This document shows positions 25,724 to 34,123 of a stretch of 64,000 nucleotides of DNA, in pieces. The DNA is from Pseudomonadaceae bacterium (GTDB lineage Bacteria; Pseudomonadota; Gammaproteobacteria; Pseudomonadales; Azotimanducaceae), in NCBI GenBank assembly GCA_024743175.1, contig JANSXA010000009.1:1-64000 (forward strand). Reading direction: 5' to 3'. The notes under the pieces are model-generated. The model was not told the DNA's origin, did no database searches, and saw only the letters and a program-made list of their open reading frames with translations. The position numbers were made by a program, and so were the translations under genes. How positions within the stretch are numbered: position 1 is the stretch's first letter; every line of letters begins with the position of its first letter.

Positions 25724-26584
25724 ATGAAACACAAATACCTTCTTTTTACTGTTTTGCTGACAGTTGCTTTAAGCACAAGCGCAGCACCCGCTGACAGATT
25801 CGCTGCTGTAAAAATCAAAGCTCAGCACGTATCCGGCTCAATCCATATGTTGGAGGGTGCTGGCGGAAACATCGGAGTATCGATTGGCAAAGACGGCACA
25901 TTGATCGTTGATGATCAATATGCACCGCTGGCAGAAAAAATAATCACCGCGCTGGAAGAGTTAGGGGGCGACCGACCGAAACTCATTCTGAACACGCACT
26001 TCCACGGCGACCATGCAGGCTCTAACCCCCAGATGGGCACCACCGGTACAATTATCTCCCACGACAATGTCCGAGTCCGACTACTGGCAGAAGAGGATTT
26101 CCCCCGTTCCGGTCTGCCCCTGGTGACGTTTGATAGTGACCTCAACATTCATTTCAATGATGAAACGATAGAGGTTATACACCTGCCGACAGGTCACACC
26201 GATGGCGACAGTGTTGTCTGGTTCAAAGAATCCAACGTTATTCATATGGGAGATCATTTTTTCAAAAACCGATTCCCCTATATCGACATTGGCAGTGGCG
26301 GCGATGTGGATGGTTTTGTAAGCAACGTTGAAGCTGTACTGGCTCAGCTGCCTGAAGACATTCACATCATTCCGGGGCACGGATCGCTATCGAATCGTGC
26401 AGATCTTGCATCCACCATCGCAGTTGTCAAAGCTACTGCCGCCTCAATACGTGACGCATTGGAAAAAGGTAAAGACAGTGCAGACATTATCGCTGACCTG
26501 AATAAGAACTACCCCACCTGGGGCAGCGGTTTTATCACAGCTGAGCGATGGGTGCAGATTGTAAAGGCTGATACCTCCCGTTAG
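25724..26584 (+). CDS. Exported metallo-beta-lactamase-fold hydrolase
   Basis: A 286-residue protein with a clear signal peptide (MKHKYLLFTVLLTVALSTSA, cut near residue 20-22), so periplasmic. The MBL fold is intact: THFHGDH (first metal motif), PTGHTDGD, MGDHFF and IPGHG. It resembles subclass B3-like hydrolases without clear antibiotic specificity, and other periplasmic MBL proteins act on lactones or thioesters. ATG 25724 has GAGGT at eight bases; the frame is open upstream only within the previous gene. Confidence 0.85.
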   Translation: MKHKYLLFTVLLTVALSTSAAPADRFAAVKIKAQHVSGSIHMLEGAGGNIGVSIGKDGTLIVDDQYAPLAEKIITALEELGGDRPKLILNTHFHGDHAGSNPQMGTTGTIISHDNVRVRLLAEEDFPRSGLPLVTFDSDLNIHFNDETIEVIHLPTGHTDGDSVVWFKESNVIHMGDHFFKNRFPYIDIGSGGDVDGFVSNVEAVLAQLPEDIHIIPGHGSLSNRADLASTIAVVKATAASIRDALEKGKDSADIIADLNKNYPTWGSGFITAERWVQIVKADTSR

Positions 26585-26585
26585 A

Positions 26586-27161
26586 TTGACAGTGGATCCT
26601 ATCGAAAAATTTCACCGGGACAGATCCGCAGCATTTGATGCCAGAGATCCGATGGCAGCTGTCTGTACGGTTGCCAACGTCGACAACGAAGGCAAAGTTC
26701 AGATACGTACCCTGGTGCTGCGTAACGTCGATGATGATCTCGCCATTTTTATCAACGCCACCAGCCCTAAATGGACAGCTTTACAGAATACCTTTTCAGT
26801 GCAGACCTACTGGCCCAGCGTATCCCTGCAGTATCGGCTGCAGGTATCCAGCGTGCAGATCGAGAAGGAACTGGTGCACGATAGCTGGCAGATGCGGCCG
26901 GATGTCCCGAAACGCATGGATTGGCTTTACCAGCAGCACAGAGGCCAAAGCAGCACTGTCGATTCGCGGCAGGCGCTGCTTGACTTGCTCGACGAGGTTT
27001 CTTTACCCGAACCTTTGTCTGCTCCCGAGCATGCGTCCGGTTTACGTTTGCTGCCCCATGAAATCGAGCGTCTCGATTTAAGTCAGGACAACGGCGTACA
27101 TGACCGTAGACGTTACCGGTTAATCCAGGACCAGTGGACGGTTACAACACTGGTTCCCTGA
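26586..27161 (+). CDS. PNPOx-like flavin-binding split-barrel protein
   Basis: A 191-residue protein of the pyridoxamine-5'-phosphate-oxidase-like superfamily. The N-terminal DPMAAVCTVANVDNEGKVQI and the strand RTLVLRNVDDDLAIFINATS match the FMN-binding barrel, and the C-terminal RLLPHEIERLDL plus HDRRRYRL resemble the dimerisation/substrate part of PdxH-type proteins. It is shorter than PdxH (about 215 residues), and I do not see the full PLP-site signature. The start is TTG 26586 or GTG 26592, immediately after the MBL stop. It could be a PdxH paralogue or a flavin reductase-like protein. Confidence 0.72.
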   Translation: MTVDPIEKFHRDRSAAFDARDPMAAVCTVANVDNEGKVQIRTLVLRNVDDDLAIFINATSPKWTALQNTFSVQTYWPSVSLQYRLQVSSVQIEKELVHDSWQMRPDVPKRMDWLYQQHRGQSSTVDSRQALLDLLDEVSLPEPLSAPEHASGLRLLPHEIERLDLSQDNGVHDRRRYRLIQDQWTVTTLVP

Positions 27162-27164
27162 TCC

Positions 27165-28109
27165 TCAGGTCTGAGGTAACTCATCCAGCTCAGCGGTGAC
27201 AATGCCTTGTAGATTCTCAAAACATACTGCTCGAGCAATTTCTACAAAGCCCTGAATGAACGGTGCCCTGGCCTGATCTTTGCGCACCGCTGCATATAGA
27301 GTAGGCCAGATACCCTCTTCGCCCAGAGACCTCACAACCAGATAGTCTTTCTGCGTGTATTCATACAAGGCCCAGTTAGGCAAACAAGCTACCCCGCGGC
27401 CACTGGCAACCAGCTGAGCAATCATCGTAGTGAGTTCTGCGTGGCGGACGCGCTTCGGCGAGACGCCGGCAACATCGAGAAAACTGGTAAACAGATCAAG
27501 CCTGTCGGTGTCCACCGGATAAGTAATGACAACCTCACCGGCAAGGTCGGTTGGTTCGATCCACGACTTTGCCCGCAACGGATGATCTTTACTCATCGCC
27601 AGCTGGGCTTCGTAGCTGAACAGTGGAAAGTAGTGCACACCCAGCTCAGGCACAGGATCTGCGGTAATCACCAGATCCAGATCACCCCGGCCAAGGGCAG
27701 GCAGCGGTGCAAAGTGAAAGCCGCTGGAGATGTCCAGTTCTACGTCGGGCCACTGATCACGATAGACATCTATTGCCGGCAGCAGCCATTCAAAACAACT
27801 GTGGCACTCTATAGCCATAAAAATACGTCCGGACTCGCCGCCCGCCAGCCGCTGAAGATCCCGTTCTGTGCTGTGCACTCGAGGTAGCACCTCGTCAGCA
27901 AGTTTTAACAGACGAGCCCCTGCGCTGGTGAATCGAACGGGTTTGGTTTTGCGCACAAAAAGGGTGCAGCCAATTCGTGACTCAAGCTCTTTCAGCTGGT
28001 GTGAGAGCGCAGACTGGGTCAGAAAGACGCGCTCAGCCGCTTCAACCAGACTGCCGGTATCGCGCAAAGCGGTCAGAGTTTTCAAATGGCGCAACTCGAT
28101 GTGTGACAT
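27165..28109 (-). CDS. metR: LysR-type regulator MetR
   Basis: About 314 residues. The N-terminal winged helix-turn-helix starts IELRHLKTLTALRDTGSL and contains FLTQSALSHQLKELE. The effector domain begins with AIECHSCFEWLLPAI, a stretch I recognise as distinctive of MetR, the homocysteine-responsive activator of methionine genes. ATG 28109 matches the usual MetR start; a GTG three codons upstream is open. No metE, metF or metH is adjacent, which is where MetR is usually found. The gene is convergent with the PNPOx-like gene (3 bp apart) and divergent from the HD-domain gene. Confidence 0.87.
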   Translation of the reverse strand: MSHIELRHLKTLTALRDTGSLVEAAERVFLTQSALSHQLKELESRIGCTLFVRKTKPVRFTSAGARLLKLADEVLPRVHSTERDLQRLAGGESGRIFMAIECHSCFEWLLPAIDVYRDQWPDVELDISSGFHFAPLPALGRGDLDLVITADPVPELGVHYFPLFSYEAQLAMSKDHPLRAKSWIEPTDLAGEVVITYPVDTDRLDLFTSFLDVAGVSPKRVRHAELTTMIAQLVASGRGVACLPNWALYEYTQKDYLVVRSLGEEGIWPTLYAAVRKDQARAPFIQGFVEIARAVCFENLQGIVTAELDELPQT

Positions 28110-28236
28110 GAATCTCACTCATGATTTGAACTAGACATCTTGCATAATATTCATTCAAATATCTGCTGTCACGTCTACGCATAGAGTGTGTGCCAGTGCA
28201 CGATGAACCCAGCTTTGCTGACTTAAAATACGCCGC

Positions 28237-29112
28237 ATGTTTAACCCCAATACTTCTGTCATTGATGCGTTTGTTGCGCATTGCCTGACGGAATTCCAGC
28301 AACTTTTCCCGGCAGCAGGAACCGAACAGTGCAATGCGCTGCAACAGGCGGTGCGCACCTCCCTGGAAACGCTGCTGAACTGCGATTGTCCGTATCACGA
28401 TATTCAGCACACGATCCTTGTCACGGAAGTTGGACAGACCATACTGCAGGGACGCCAGCTCGCTCGCGGCGACCTGACAGCGCATCAATGGATACAAGCT
28501 GTGGTGGCGATGTTGTTCCATGACATAGGTTATCTGCGCAACCTCTTGCCTGAAGATGAACGCGACGATGCCAAAATCAACGCACAAGGCGAACGCGTGT
28601 CGATTCCAGCGGGTGCAACAGATGCGTTTATGGCGCCATACCATGTCAATCGAGGCTGCCTGTTCGTGAAAGAGAGATTCGGCAACGACCCGGTGCTCGA
28701 TACCGATCTGATCTGCGAATGTATCGAAATGACCCGCTTCCCGGTGCCAAAAAACAGTCAATACAGCGCAACTGACACGCTAGCCGGGTTGGTTCGCGCA
28801 GCAGATCTCATCGGCCAGATGGCTGACCCGCAATACCTGCAGAAACTGTCACGACTGTATGCGGAGTTTGTCGAAACCGGCGAAGCTGCACGCATGGGAT
28901 TTAACAACCCCGGTGAGCTACGTGCCGGCTTTCCGGACTTTTTCTACGCTCAGGTACAGCCTTATATTCGCGACGGCGTTGCCTACCTGAAACGCACTCA
29001 ACAAGGGCATCAGTGGATAGCTAACCTGTATCACCACCTGCATATTGATGAATCAAACGCCGACCTTGATCCAAAAATCCGCGCACCTGAGCTGGTCGTC
29101 GACAATCGTTAG
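28237..29112 (+). CDS. HD-domain metal-dependent phosphohydrolase
   Basis: A 291-residue protein with an HD-type metal site: His in PYHDIQHTI, the HD pair in LFHDIGYLRN, and Asp in VRAADLIGQM. The spacing is that of single-domain HD phosphohydrolases rather than HD-GYP, since no GYP motif follows. Substrate (nucleotide or phosphodiester) unknown. No signal peptide. It is divergent from metR, and the 127-bp gap contains an ATTTGA/TCAAAT inverted repeat (28123-28128 / 28155-28160). Confidence 0.78.
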   Translation: MFNPNTSVIDAFVAHCLTEFQQLFPAAGTEQCNALQQAVRTSLETLLNCDCPYHDIQHTILVTEVGQTILQGRQLARGDLTAHQWIQAVVAMLFHDIGYLRNLLPEDERDDAKINAQGERVSIPAGATDAFMAPYHVNRGCLFVKERFGNDPVLDTDLICECIEMTRFPVPKNSQYSATDTLAGLVRAADLIGQMADPQYLQKLSRLYAEFVETGEAARMGFNNPGELRAGFPDFFYAQVQPYIRDGVAYLKRTQQGHQWIANLYHHLHIDESNADLDPKIRAPELVVDNR

Positions 29113-29118
29113 CACCTG

Positions 29119-29147
29119 AGCAGGCACTCACCCCCGGGATGCCTGCT
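29119..29147 (+). terminator. Hairpin after HD-domain gene
   Basis: AGCAGGCA (29119-29126) pairs perfectly with TGCCTGCT (29140-29147) around a 13-base loop, starting seven bases after the HD gene stop. No U-run follows, so it would be a weak or Rho-assisted terminator. It separates the HD gene from the glycosyltransferase cassette. Confidence 0.45.
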
Positions 29148-29203
29148 GGTAACCTGAGGTCGGTATCTTTAGAATCCGCGCCTTTAAAGGAAATAGGTGT
29201 CGG

Positions 29204-30484
29204 TTGTCCGAAGTTGCTCCCCTCAAAGAATCAGTGACCGCGCCTGCTCGCCCATTACGTATTGCACTCCTGGGTTATCGCAGCAATCCATTCAGCGGTG
29301 GACAGGGTATTTACATCAAGTATGTGGCTCGCGCCCTGCGCGATGCCGGTCATCAGGTTGATGTTATATCGGGCGCACCTTATCCGAACCTTGACGAAGA
29401 TATCGGTCTTATCAAACTCCCAGGGTTGAATCTGTTTGAAACACAGCACCCCGGCCGCGCACTGCGCTGGCGCCACCTGACGTCAGCAACCGATACTTTT
29501 GAGTGGCTATCAAAAATGTCCGGTGGTTTTCCAGAGCCTTATACATTTGGACGACGCATTGTTTCTTTTTTCAAGCAGAACGCACGCAACTACGATGTCA
29601 TTCATGACAACCAGAGCCTCAGCTACGGTGTCCTGGCGCTGCAGAAAATGGGCTTGAAAGTGGTCAGCACCATTCATCATCCCATCACCTACGATCGGGA
29701 TATCGCGCTGGCTCACGAATTAAACTGGGGCATGCGGCTGCTCATTCGCCGCTGGCATCACTTTCTGTCCATGCAGACAAAAGTCGCCCGTCAGCTGAAC
29801 AACATTGTCACTGTCAGCGAGAGCTCAAAGCGCGATTTATGCCGCGCTTTTGGGGTCCCGGAAACCCGTGTGAACGTCATTGTCAACGGCGTTGATGCCA
29901 ACACCTTCAAACCGTTGCCTCATATCACCCGGGAACCCCGTTTATTGATTACAACAGCCAGCGCCGATCAACCTCTGAAAGGCACACAGTATCTGATCCC
30001 GGCCTTCGCCCGGCTACGTGAAATGTATCCGGATCTGCATTTAATATTCATAGGCCGCCCAAAGCCGGGCGGCACTACGGCAAAACTGATTGATCAGCAC
30101 AATCTCGCTGGTGCCATCACCTTCCGTCATGGCATCAGTGCCGGAACAATTGTCGAACTCTACGCGCGGGCAACAATAGCCGTGGTACCTTCGGAATATG
30201 AAGGTTTTGGTTTACCCGCAGCAGAGGCGATGGCCTGTGCAGTGCCGGTGGTTGCCACAAATGGGGGTGCGCTACCCGAGGTTGTTGGTGATGCCGGAAT
30301 GACCGTACCAAAAAGCAATCCAGCAGCATTGACTGAGGCTATAGCTACTTTGTTAGATGACAAAGAGAAACGTGAAAATCTGGGCGCGCGCGGTAGACTT
30401 CGCATGTTAGAAGAATTCTGCTGGAGCAGAGTAGCCAGCAGGCTTACTGACTATTACAACCAGGTGCTTGATAATGAGTCTTGA
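29204..30484 (+). CDS. Family 4 glycosyltransferase (GT-B fold)
   Basis: A 426-residue GT4-type transferase. The acceptor-side N-terminal domain starts LRIALLGYRSNPFSGGQGIY; the donor-binding domain has the EX7E motif (EYEGFGLPAAEAMACAVPVV) and FIGRPKPGG. It is cytoplasmic and should transfer a sugar from a nucleotide donor to a membrane or soluble acceptor. The start is TTG 29204, with AGGAAATAGG upstream. Its last 11 bases overlap the following methyltransferase gene, so the two are translationally coupled. Acceptor unknown; context suggests a lipid- or isoprenoid-linked product. Confidence 0.87.
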   Translation: MSEVAPLKESVTAPARPLRIALLGYRSNPFSGGQGIYIKYVARALRDAGHQVDVISGAPYPNLDEDIGLIKLPGLNLFETQHPGRALRWRHLTSATDTFEWLSKMSGGFPEPYTFGRRIVSFFKQNARNYDVIHDNQSLSYGVLALQKMGLKVVSTIHHPITYDRDIALAHELNWGMRLLIRRWHHFLSMQTKVARQLNNIVTVSESSKRDLCRAFGVPETRVNVIVNGVDANTFKPLPHITREPRLLITTASADQPLKGTQYLIPAFARLREMYPDLHLIFIGRPKPGGTTAKLIDQHNLAGAITFRHGISAGTIVELYARATIAVVPSEYEGFGLPAAEAMACAVPVVATNGGALPEVVGDAGMTVPKSNPAALTEAIATLLDDKEKRENLGARGRLRMLEEFCWSRVASRLTDYYNQVLDNES

Positions 30485-31193
30485 GACAATTGATTTCGAA
30501 CGCCTGGACCTGAAAGCTGGCGACCGAATTCTCGATCTGGGATGTGGCGAAGGACGACATGCCATCAGCGCCTACCTGTTAGCGCCCATCGAAGTCTTTG
30601 CCGTTGACTTAAGTGCCAGAGATCTTGCAACCGCACAACAGCGTTTGCAGGAGTTTGAACAAGCGCCCGAGAGCAGCAGTCACCACTGCACATTCATTCG
30701 GGCCAGTGGTTTGAAACTGCCGTTTGCTGACAATACTTTCGACAAGGTCATCTGCGCTGAAGTGCTGGAGCATATTCCCAACTATCAGGCTATGCTGCTG
30801 GAAGTCAGACGGGTGCTTAAACCTGGCGGAATATTCGCAGCCAGTGTGCCCCGATATTTTCCAGAATGGATCTGCTGGAAACTCAGTGATGCTTACCATG
30901 AGGTAGAAGGCGGACACGTCCGGATTTTTGCCAGCGGCGAATTACGTCGCGCCATCGAATCTCTGCGCATGCGACGATTTGCACGGCATTGGGCGCACAG
31001 CCTGCATGTGCCTTACTGGTGGTTGCGCTGTCTATTCTGGGAACAGGGTGAAGATGCAGCCGCGGTGCGCACCTATCATCGCTTCCTGGTCTGGGACCTG
31101 ATGAAAAAACCGGTGCTCACCGCCTGGCTTGACCGGCTGCTCAATCCGCTTATGGGTAAAAGTGTTGTCATGTATTTTGTGAACGAGATCTAG
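30474..31193 (+). CDS. Class I SAM-dependent methyltransferase
   Basis: About 239 residues. SAM-binding motif I is DRILDLGCGEGRHAI; motif II acidic end is VFAVDLSA; the post-I region contains LPFADNTFDKVICAEVLEHI, typical of UbiE/COQ5-like Methyltransf_11 proteins. The C-terminal third (HWAHSLHVPYWWLRCLFWEQ) is rich in aromatics and may bind a hydrophobic acceptor. ATG 30474 overlaps the glycosyltransferase stop. The next gene starts at the very next base after the stop, so all three are one translation unit. Confidence 0.85.
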   Translation: MSLETIDFERLDLKAGDRILDLGCGEGRHAISAYLLAPIEVFAVDLSARDLATAQQRLQEFEQAPESSSHHCTFIRASGLKLPFADNTFDKVICAEVLEHIPNYQAMLLEVRRVLKPGGIFAASVPRYFPEWICWKLSDAYHEVEGGHVRIFASGELRRAIESLRMRRFARHWAHSLHVPYWWLRCLFWEQGEDAAAVRTYHRFLVWDLMKKPVLTAWLDRLLNPLMGKSVVMYFVNEI

Positions 31194-32195
31194 ATGGACC
31201 AGGCCAGCCTGCAAAGAACTGCTCAGTATATTGCTGAGTTGCAGCTGCCATCAGGCGCTCTGCCGTGGTTTAACGGCGGCATCATTGACCCCTGGGACCA
31301 TGTTGAAGCCATCATGGGTTTGACCATTGGTGGCCATTACGCCGCTGCACGTCACGGCTTTGACTGGCTGGCGGACACCCAGAAGAGCGACGGCAGCTGG
31401 TTGGCCGCCTACGAGGATGAAGAACCCGCTGACGACACCCGTGCGGAAACCAATTTTGTGGCTTATCCCGCCACAGGACTGTGGCACTACTGGACAGTAA
31501 CCGGCGACTTAAAGGCCGTTGAGGAATACTGGCCCATGATCGAACGGGCGATGCTGTTTGTTATTGACCTGCAGACACCCGAGGGTGAAATCTACTGGGC
31601 GGTGGATCCTGTTAAAGGTATCTCACGTGACGCTTTGATCACTGGTTGCAGCTCGATCTATAAATCACTGCAGTGTACCGCGGCATTGGCAACACTTCTG
31701 CAGCAAGACCCCAAACCATGGCTGACTTCACGGCAGCGTCTGGGCCACGCAATCCGCACCAAACCTCACTTGTTTGATCGTACCTGGCCAACGAAGCAGC
31801 GATATTCCATGGACTGGTTCTATCCGGTATTAACTGGCGTTATTCAGGGTGACGCCGCCACTGCCCGTTTAGCACAGCGTTGGGATACATTTGTGGAACC
31901 GCACCTGGGTTGTCGATGTGTCGAAGAAGAACCCTGGGTAACTGTGGCAGAGACCTGCGAACTCATCATGGCTTGTCTCAGCGCAAACAAACGTGCAGCA
32001 GCAGAAGCGTTATACAACAGCATTCAACGCTTCCAGATTGAGGACGGCAGCTGGTGGACCGGTTACGTGTTTACTGATGACGTCCACTGGCCGGACGAAC
32101 GACCGAGTTGGACAGCTGCAGCTGTCCTTCTGGCAGCGGATGCTTTGTTCAGCATCACACCTGCACACAATCTTTTCAAAGATCACTCTGCCTGA
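31194..32195 (+). CDS. Terpenoid-cyclase-like (alpha/alpha toroid) repeat protein
   Basis: A 333-residue protein related to the prenyltransferase/squalene-oxidase repeat superfamily. QW-like repeats are visible: QLPSGALPW (about residue 17), TQKSDGSWL (about 62), LQTPEGEIYW (about 127) and FQIEDGSWW (about 284). I do not see a DxDD protonation motif as in class II cyclases, so it may bind rather than cyclise a substrate. No signal peptide or membrane helix. ATG directly abuts the methyltransferase stop codon. Role could be binding or modifying an isoprenoid or a glycan (toroid folds also occur in glycosidases). Function unknown. Confidence 0.72.
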   Translation: MDQASLQRTAQYIAELQLPSGALPWFNGGIIDPWDHVEAIMGLTIGGHYAAARHGFDWLADTQKSDGSWLAAYEDEEPADDTRAETNFVAYPATGLWHYWTVTGDLKAVEEYWPMIERAMLFVIDLQTPEGEIYWAVDPVKGISRDALITGCSSIYKSLQCTAALATLLQQDPKPWLTSRQRLGHAIRTKPHLFDRTWPTKQRYSMDWFYPVLTGVIQGDAATARLAQRWDTFVEPHLGCRCVEEEPWVTVAETCELIMACLSANKRAAAEALYNSIQRFQIEDGSWWTGYVFTDDVHWPDERPSWTAAAVLLAADALFSITPAHNLFKDHSA

Positions 32196-32200
32196 CAGGC

Positions 32201-32812
32201 TTAGATCCGTCGCAATACGCCAAGGGTTTTAGTCCCCGGCAGTGCTTCAAACAAACCAGACGCTACTGCCAGATTGTAGATCGTATAAGGTGCCTGCCCA
32301 CCTTGAGATGGGTCCGGGAAAATATCGTGAATAGCCAGTATCCCGCCGCTGACAATATGCGTAGACCAGGTCCGGTAGTCGATGAGGGCCGATTCCAACG
32401 AATGGCCACCATCAATGAACACCAGAGATAACGGTATCTGCCAGAAGCGTCCCACCAGGGCGCTGCTGCCAACAAGGGGTACAACGCAATCCTCAAGATT
32501 GCTGTTGACCAGGGTCCGTCGTAAGGCCGGCAGGGTGTCCATAAGGCCCAGCACTTCATCATAAAGTTCCGGATCGTGATATTCCTCGCCACGTTGATGT
32601 TCTTCGGAGCCACGATGATGGTCCAGTGCAAACAGCAGCCCCGATTCAGACTGGCAGGCGGAGCCCAGGTAAACAGTTGACTTTCCACAATAGCTGCCGA
32701 CTTCTAAACAAGGCCCCAACGGGGAAACTTCGCAAGCCAAAGCATACAATCGAGCGCCTTCATCAGGATCAAGAAAGCCTTTTACCAGATCCGGGTCCAA
32801 TGAAAGTTTCAT
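32201..32812 (-). CDS. Class I SAM-dependent methyltransferase (Methyltransf_24-like)
   Basis: A 203-residue protein. CLEVGSYCGKSTVYLG is the SAM-binding motif I; LFALDHHRGSEEH carries the acidic residue of motif II; LVFIDGGHSLESALIDYRTW is the motif common in the O-methyltransferase/Methyltransf_24 group. It is convergent with the toroid-repeat gene, stop to stop within 6 bp, so it faces the cassette rather than belonging to its operon. The pairing with GT4, methyltransferase and cyclase-like protein suggests a common pathway, but that is inference. Confidence 0.8.
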   Translation of the reverse strand: MKLSLDPDLVKGFLDPDEGARLYALACEVSPLGPCLEVGSYCGKSTVYLGSACQSESGLLFALDHHRGSEEHQRGEEYHDPELYDEVLGLMDTLPALRRTLVNSNLEDCVVPLVGSSALVGRFWQIPLSLVFIDGGHSLESALIDYRTWSTHIVSGGILAIHDIFPDPSQGGQAPYTIYNLAVASGLFEALPGTKTLGVLRRI

Positions 32813-33189
32813 ATCGTCTCCAATATCAGCGAAATGCTGAAGTGCTCGTGTTCAAAAAAAGATCAAAAAATGTGACTTGCGGCTTGGCAAAGTACCTAAC
32901 ACGGCCTATCATCCGCGACCGTCGACTTTCCTTTACCGGATCGTCAACAAAGTTTATCTCAGATGGATATCAGCCGTGAACGCATACCGCACATCGCAAG
33001 ACATTCTTCCAGCCGCATCGACTTGCTCGATCGCGGAAAAGCTTGTGCTGCGCGTGCTGGCGCTCAAAGTGGCGATCAATCAGAGGTAGACCTAACGCGA
33101 AGGTCTTCCTTACAGGACCTTCCAACATCCAACCGGGAAAGTTCTGTAAAAAACCAGACCTTTATACGGCAATTTTCGAGGACCGAAAA
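32813..33189. other. Stretch without a supported gene
   Basis: Several open frames of 70-117 codons cross this 377-bp stretch, but none has a good start, ribosome-binding site or recognisable product. The promoter of the minus-strand methyltransferase should lie at its left end. An inverted repeat, GAAGGTC (33099-33105) and GACCTTC (33116-33122) around a ten-base loop, could form an RNA hairpin; no U-run follows. Confidence 0.4.
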
Positions 33190-33351
33190 ATGGATGATTC
33201 CAGAACTCAGCATGCAGACAGCGTTTTCACAGACAAGCAGGATGGTGGCTCTCAAAGTCGTTTGACACTACCGCCGCGAGAGCGTGGGTCTGATAATGAT
33301 GAGAACCATGACGAAGAGGGCTTTCAGACGTTTGTTCTGGGGTACAACTGA
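33190..33351 (+). CDS. Small acidic hypothetical protein
   Basis: A possible 53-residue hydrophilic protein, rich in Asp, Glu, Asn and Ser (ERGSDNDENHDEEGFQTF), with no hydrophobic core and so probably disordered. ATG 33190 has CGAGGA about nine bases upstream, which is the main argument for it. The frame is open to 33043 but without a better start. Length and composition make it uncertain. Confidence 0.35.
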   Translation: MDDSRTQHADSVFTDKQDGGSQSRLTLPPRERGSDNDENHDEEGFQTFVLGYN

Positions 33352-33394
33352 TCCTGTCTGTCTCAAACCAGATTGGTTGTTTGTCTGGCAGGCT

Positions 33395-33580
33395 TTACCC
33401 ACCCAGGCCAAAAAATATCAGCACAAAGGCAACGGGTAACGCACCGGCCATATAGGCGATCAGATTCAACAGTTGATTCTGCTCATCGTCGGCGCTTAGA
33501 TTTAATCGGCTGCCGAGCACATACCAGAGTGCGCCGCCGATAAACAGGGAAGTAATCAAGGTCAGTATCAGAACAGCCAT
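33395..33580 (-). CDS. Small two-helix membrane protein
   Basis: A 61-residue protein made of two hydrophobic helices (about 2-22 and 41-59) joined by a polar loop (SRLNLSADDEQNQ). ATG 33580 is preceded by AGGGG at about six bases. It is divergent from the 157-aa gene, with 69 bp between them. Function unknown. Confidence 0.55.
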   Translation of the reverse strand: MAVLILTLITSLFIGGALWYVLGSRLNLSADDEQNQLLNLIAYMAGALPVAFVLIFFGLGG

Positions 33581-33649
33581 AACAGCCCCTGCGTGTTAAA
33601 TCTCAAAGCTCTACTAAACTGCATAAAGAACCTTCTACATGGAGATGGC

Positions 33650-34123
33650 ATGCAGAGTACCACGACCAAACCAAACAGCCATCGGCAAATGCTGATGTAC
33701 TGTCGGATCACCAATTCTAACGGTGAATCCACTGAGCGCTTTGTCGACATGGCTACATTTTCACTGTGGCAGTACTACATGCAAAACAGGCACGGCTTCT
33801 CAGTCACTGGCGTTTTCCCGTGTATCTGGCTGCCACAACATCAATCTCAACAACATGAACGATTATTCGAACACGCCGGCTTCACTCATAGCGTCAGTAA
33901 ACTGACGTTGGAATCGTTTGATGAAAACCTGGGAATCAATCAGAGCCAGACCCGATTTATTGCAACAAAAGATCTGGCTACCGTCAGTGCACGCCTTGAG
34001 CATCACTGGCTGCAAAGCCGGGATGCTCTCGTGACAACAAGCGAAGCGGGTAGCGCCATCTCGACAACCCCCGCAAGCTATGGCGTTACATCGAATTCAG
34101 TTGCAGCATCCCACGCGGCTTAA
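33650..34123 (+). CDS. Uncharacterised protein
   Basis: A 157-residue soluble protein that I do not recognise. The middle (RFVDMATFSLWQYYMQNRHG, then GVFPCIWLP) looks folded, while the C-terminal 35 residues are Ser/Thr/Ala-rich. ATG 33650 has GGAG five bases upstream; an in-frame start at 33593 lacks this. Its last 38 bases overlap the 3' end of the convergent SDR gene, so one or other C-terminus is encoded in doubly used DNA. Confidence 0.5.
   Translation: MQSTTTKPNSHRQMLMYCRITNSNGESTERFVDMATFSLWQYYMQNRHGFSVTGVFPCIWLPQHQSQQHERLFEHAGFTHSVSKLTLESFDENLGINQSQTRFIATKDLATVSARLEHHWLQSRDALVTTSEAGSAISTTPASYGVTSNSVAASHAA

Noticed and set aside
28042-28761. 239-codon open frame on the minus strand
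   Set aside because: Antisense to the HD-domain gene, running into the metR start region; the HD-domain frame carries the motifs.
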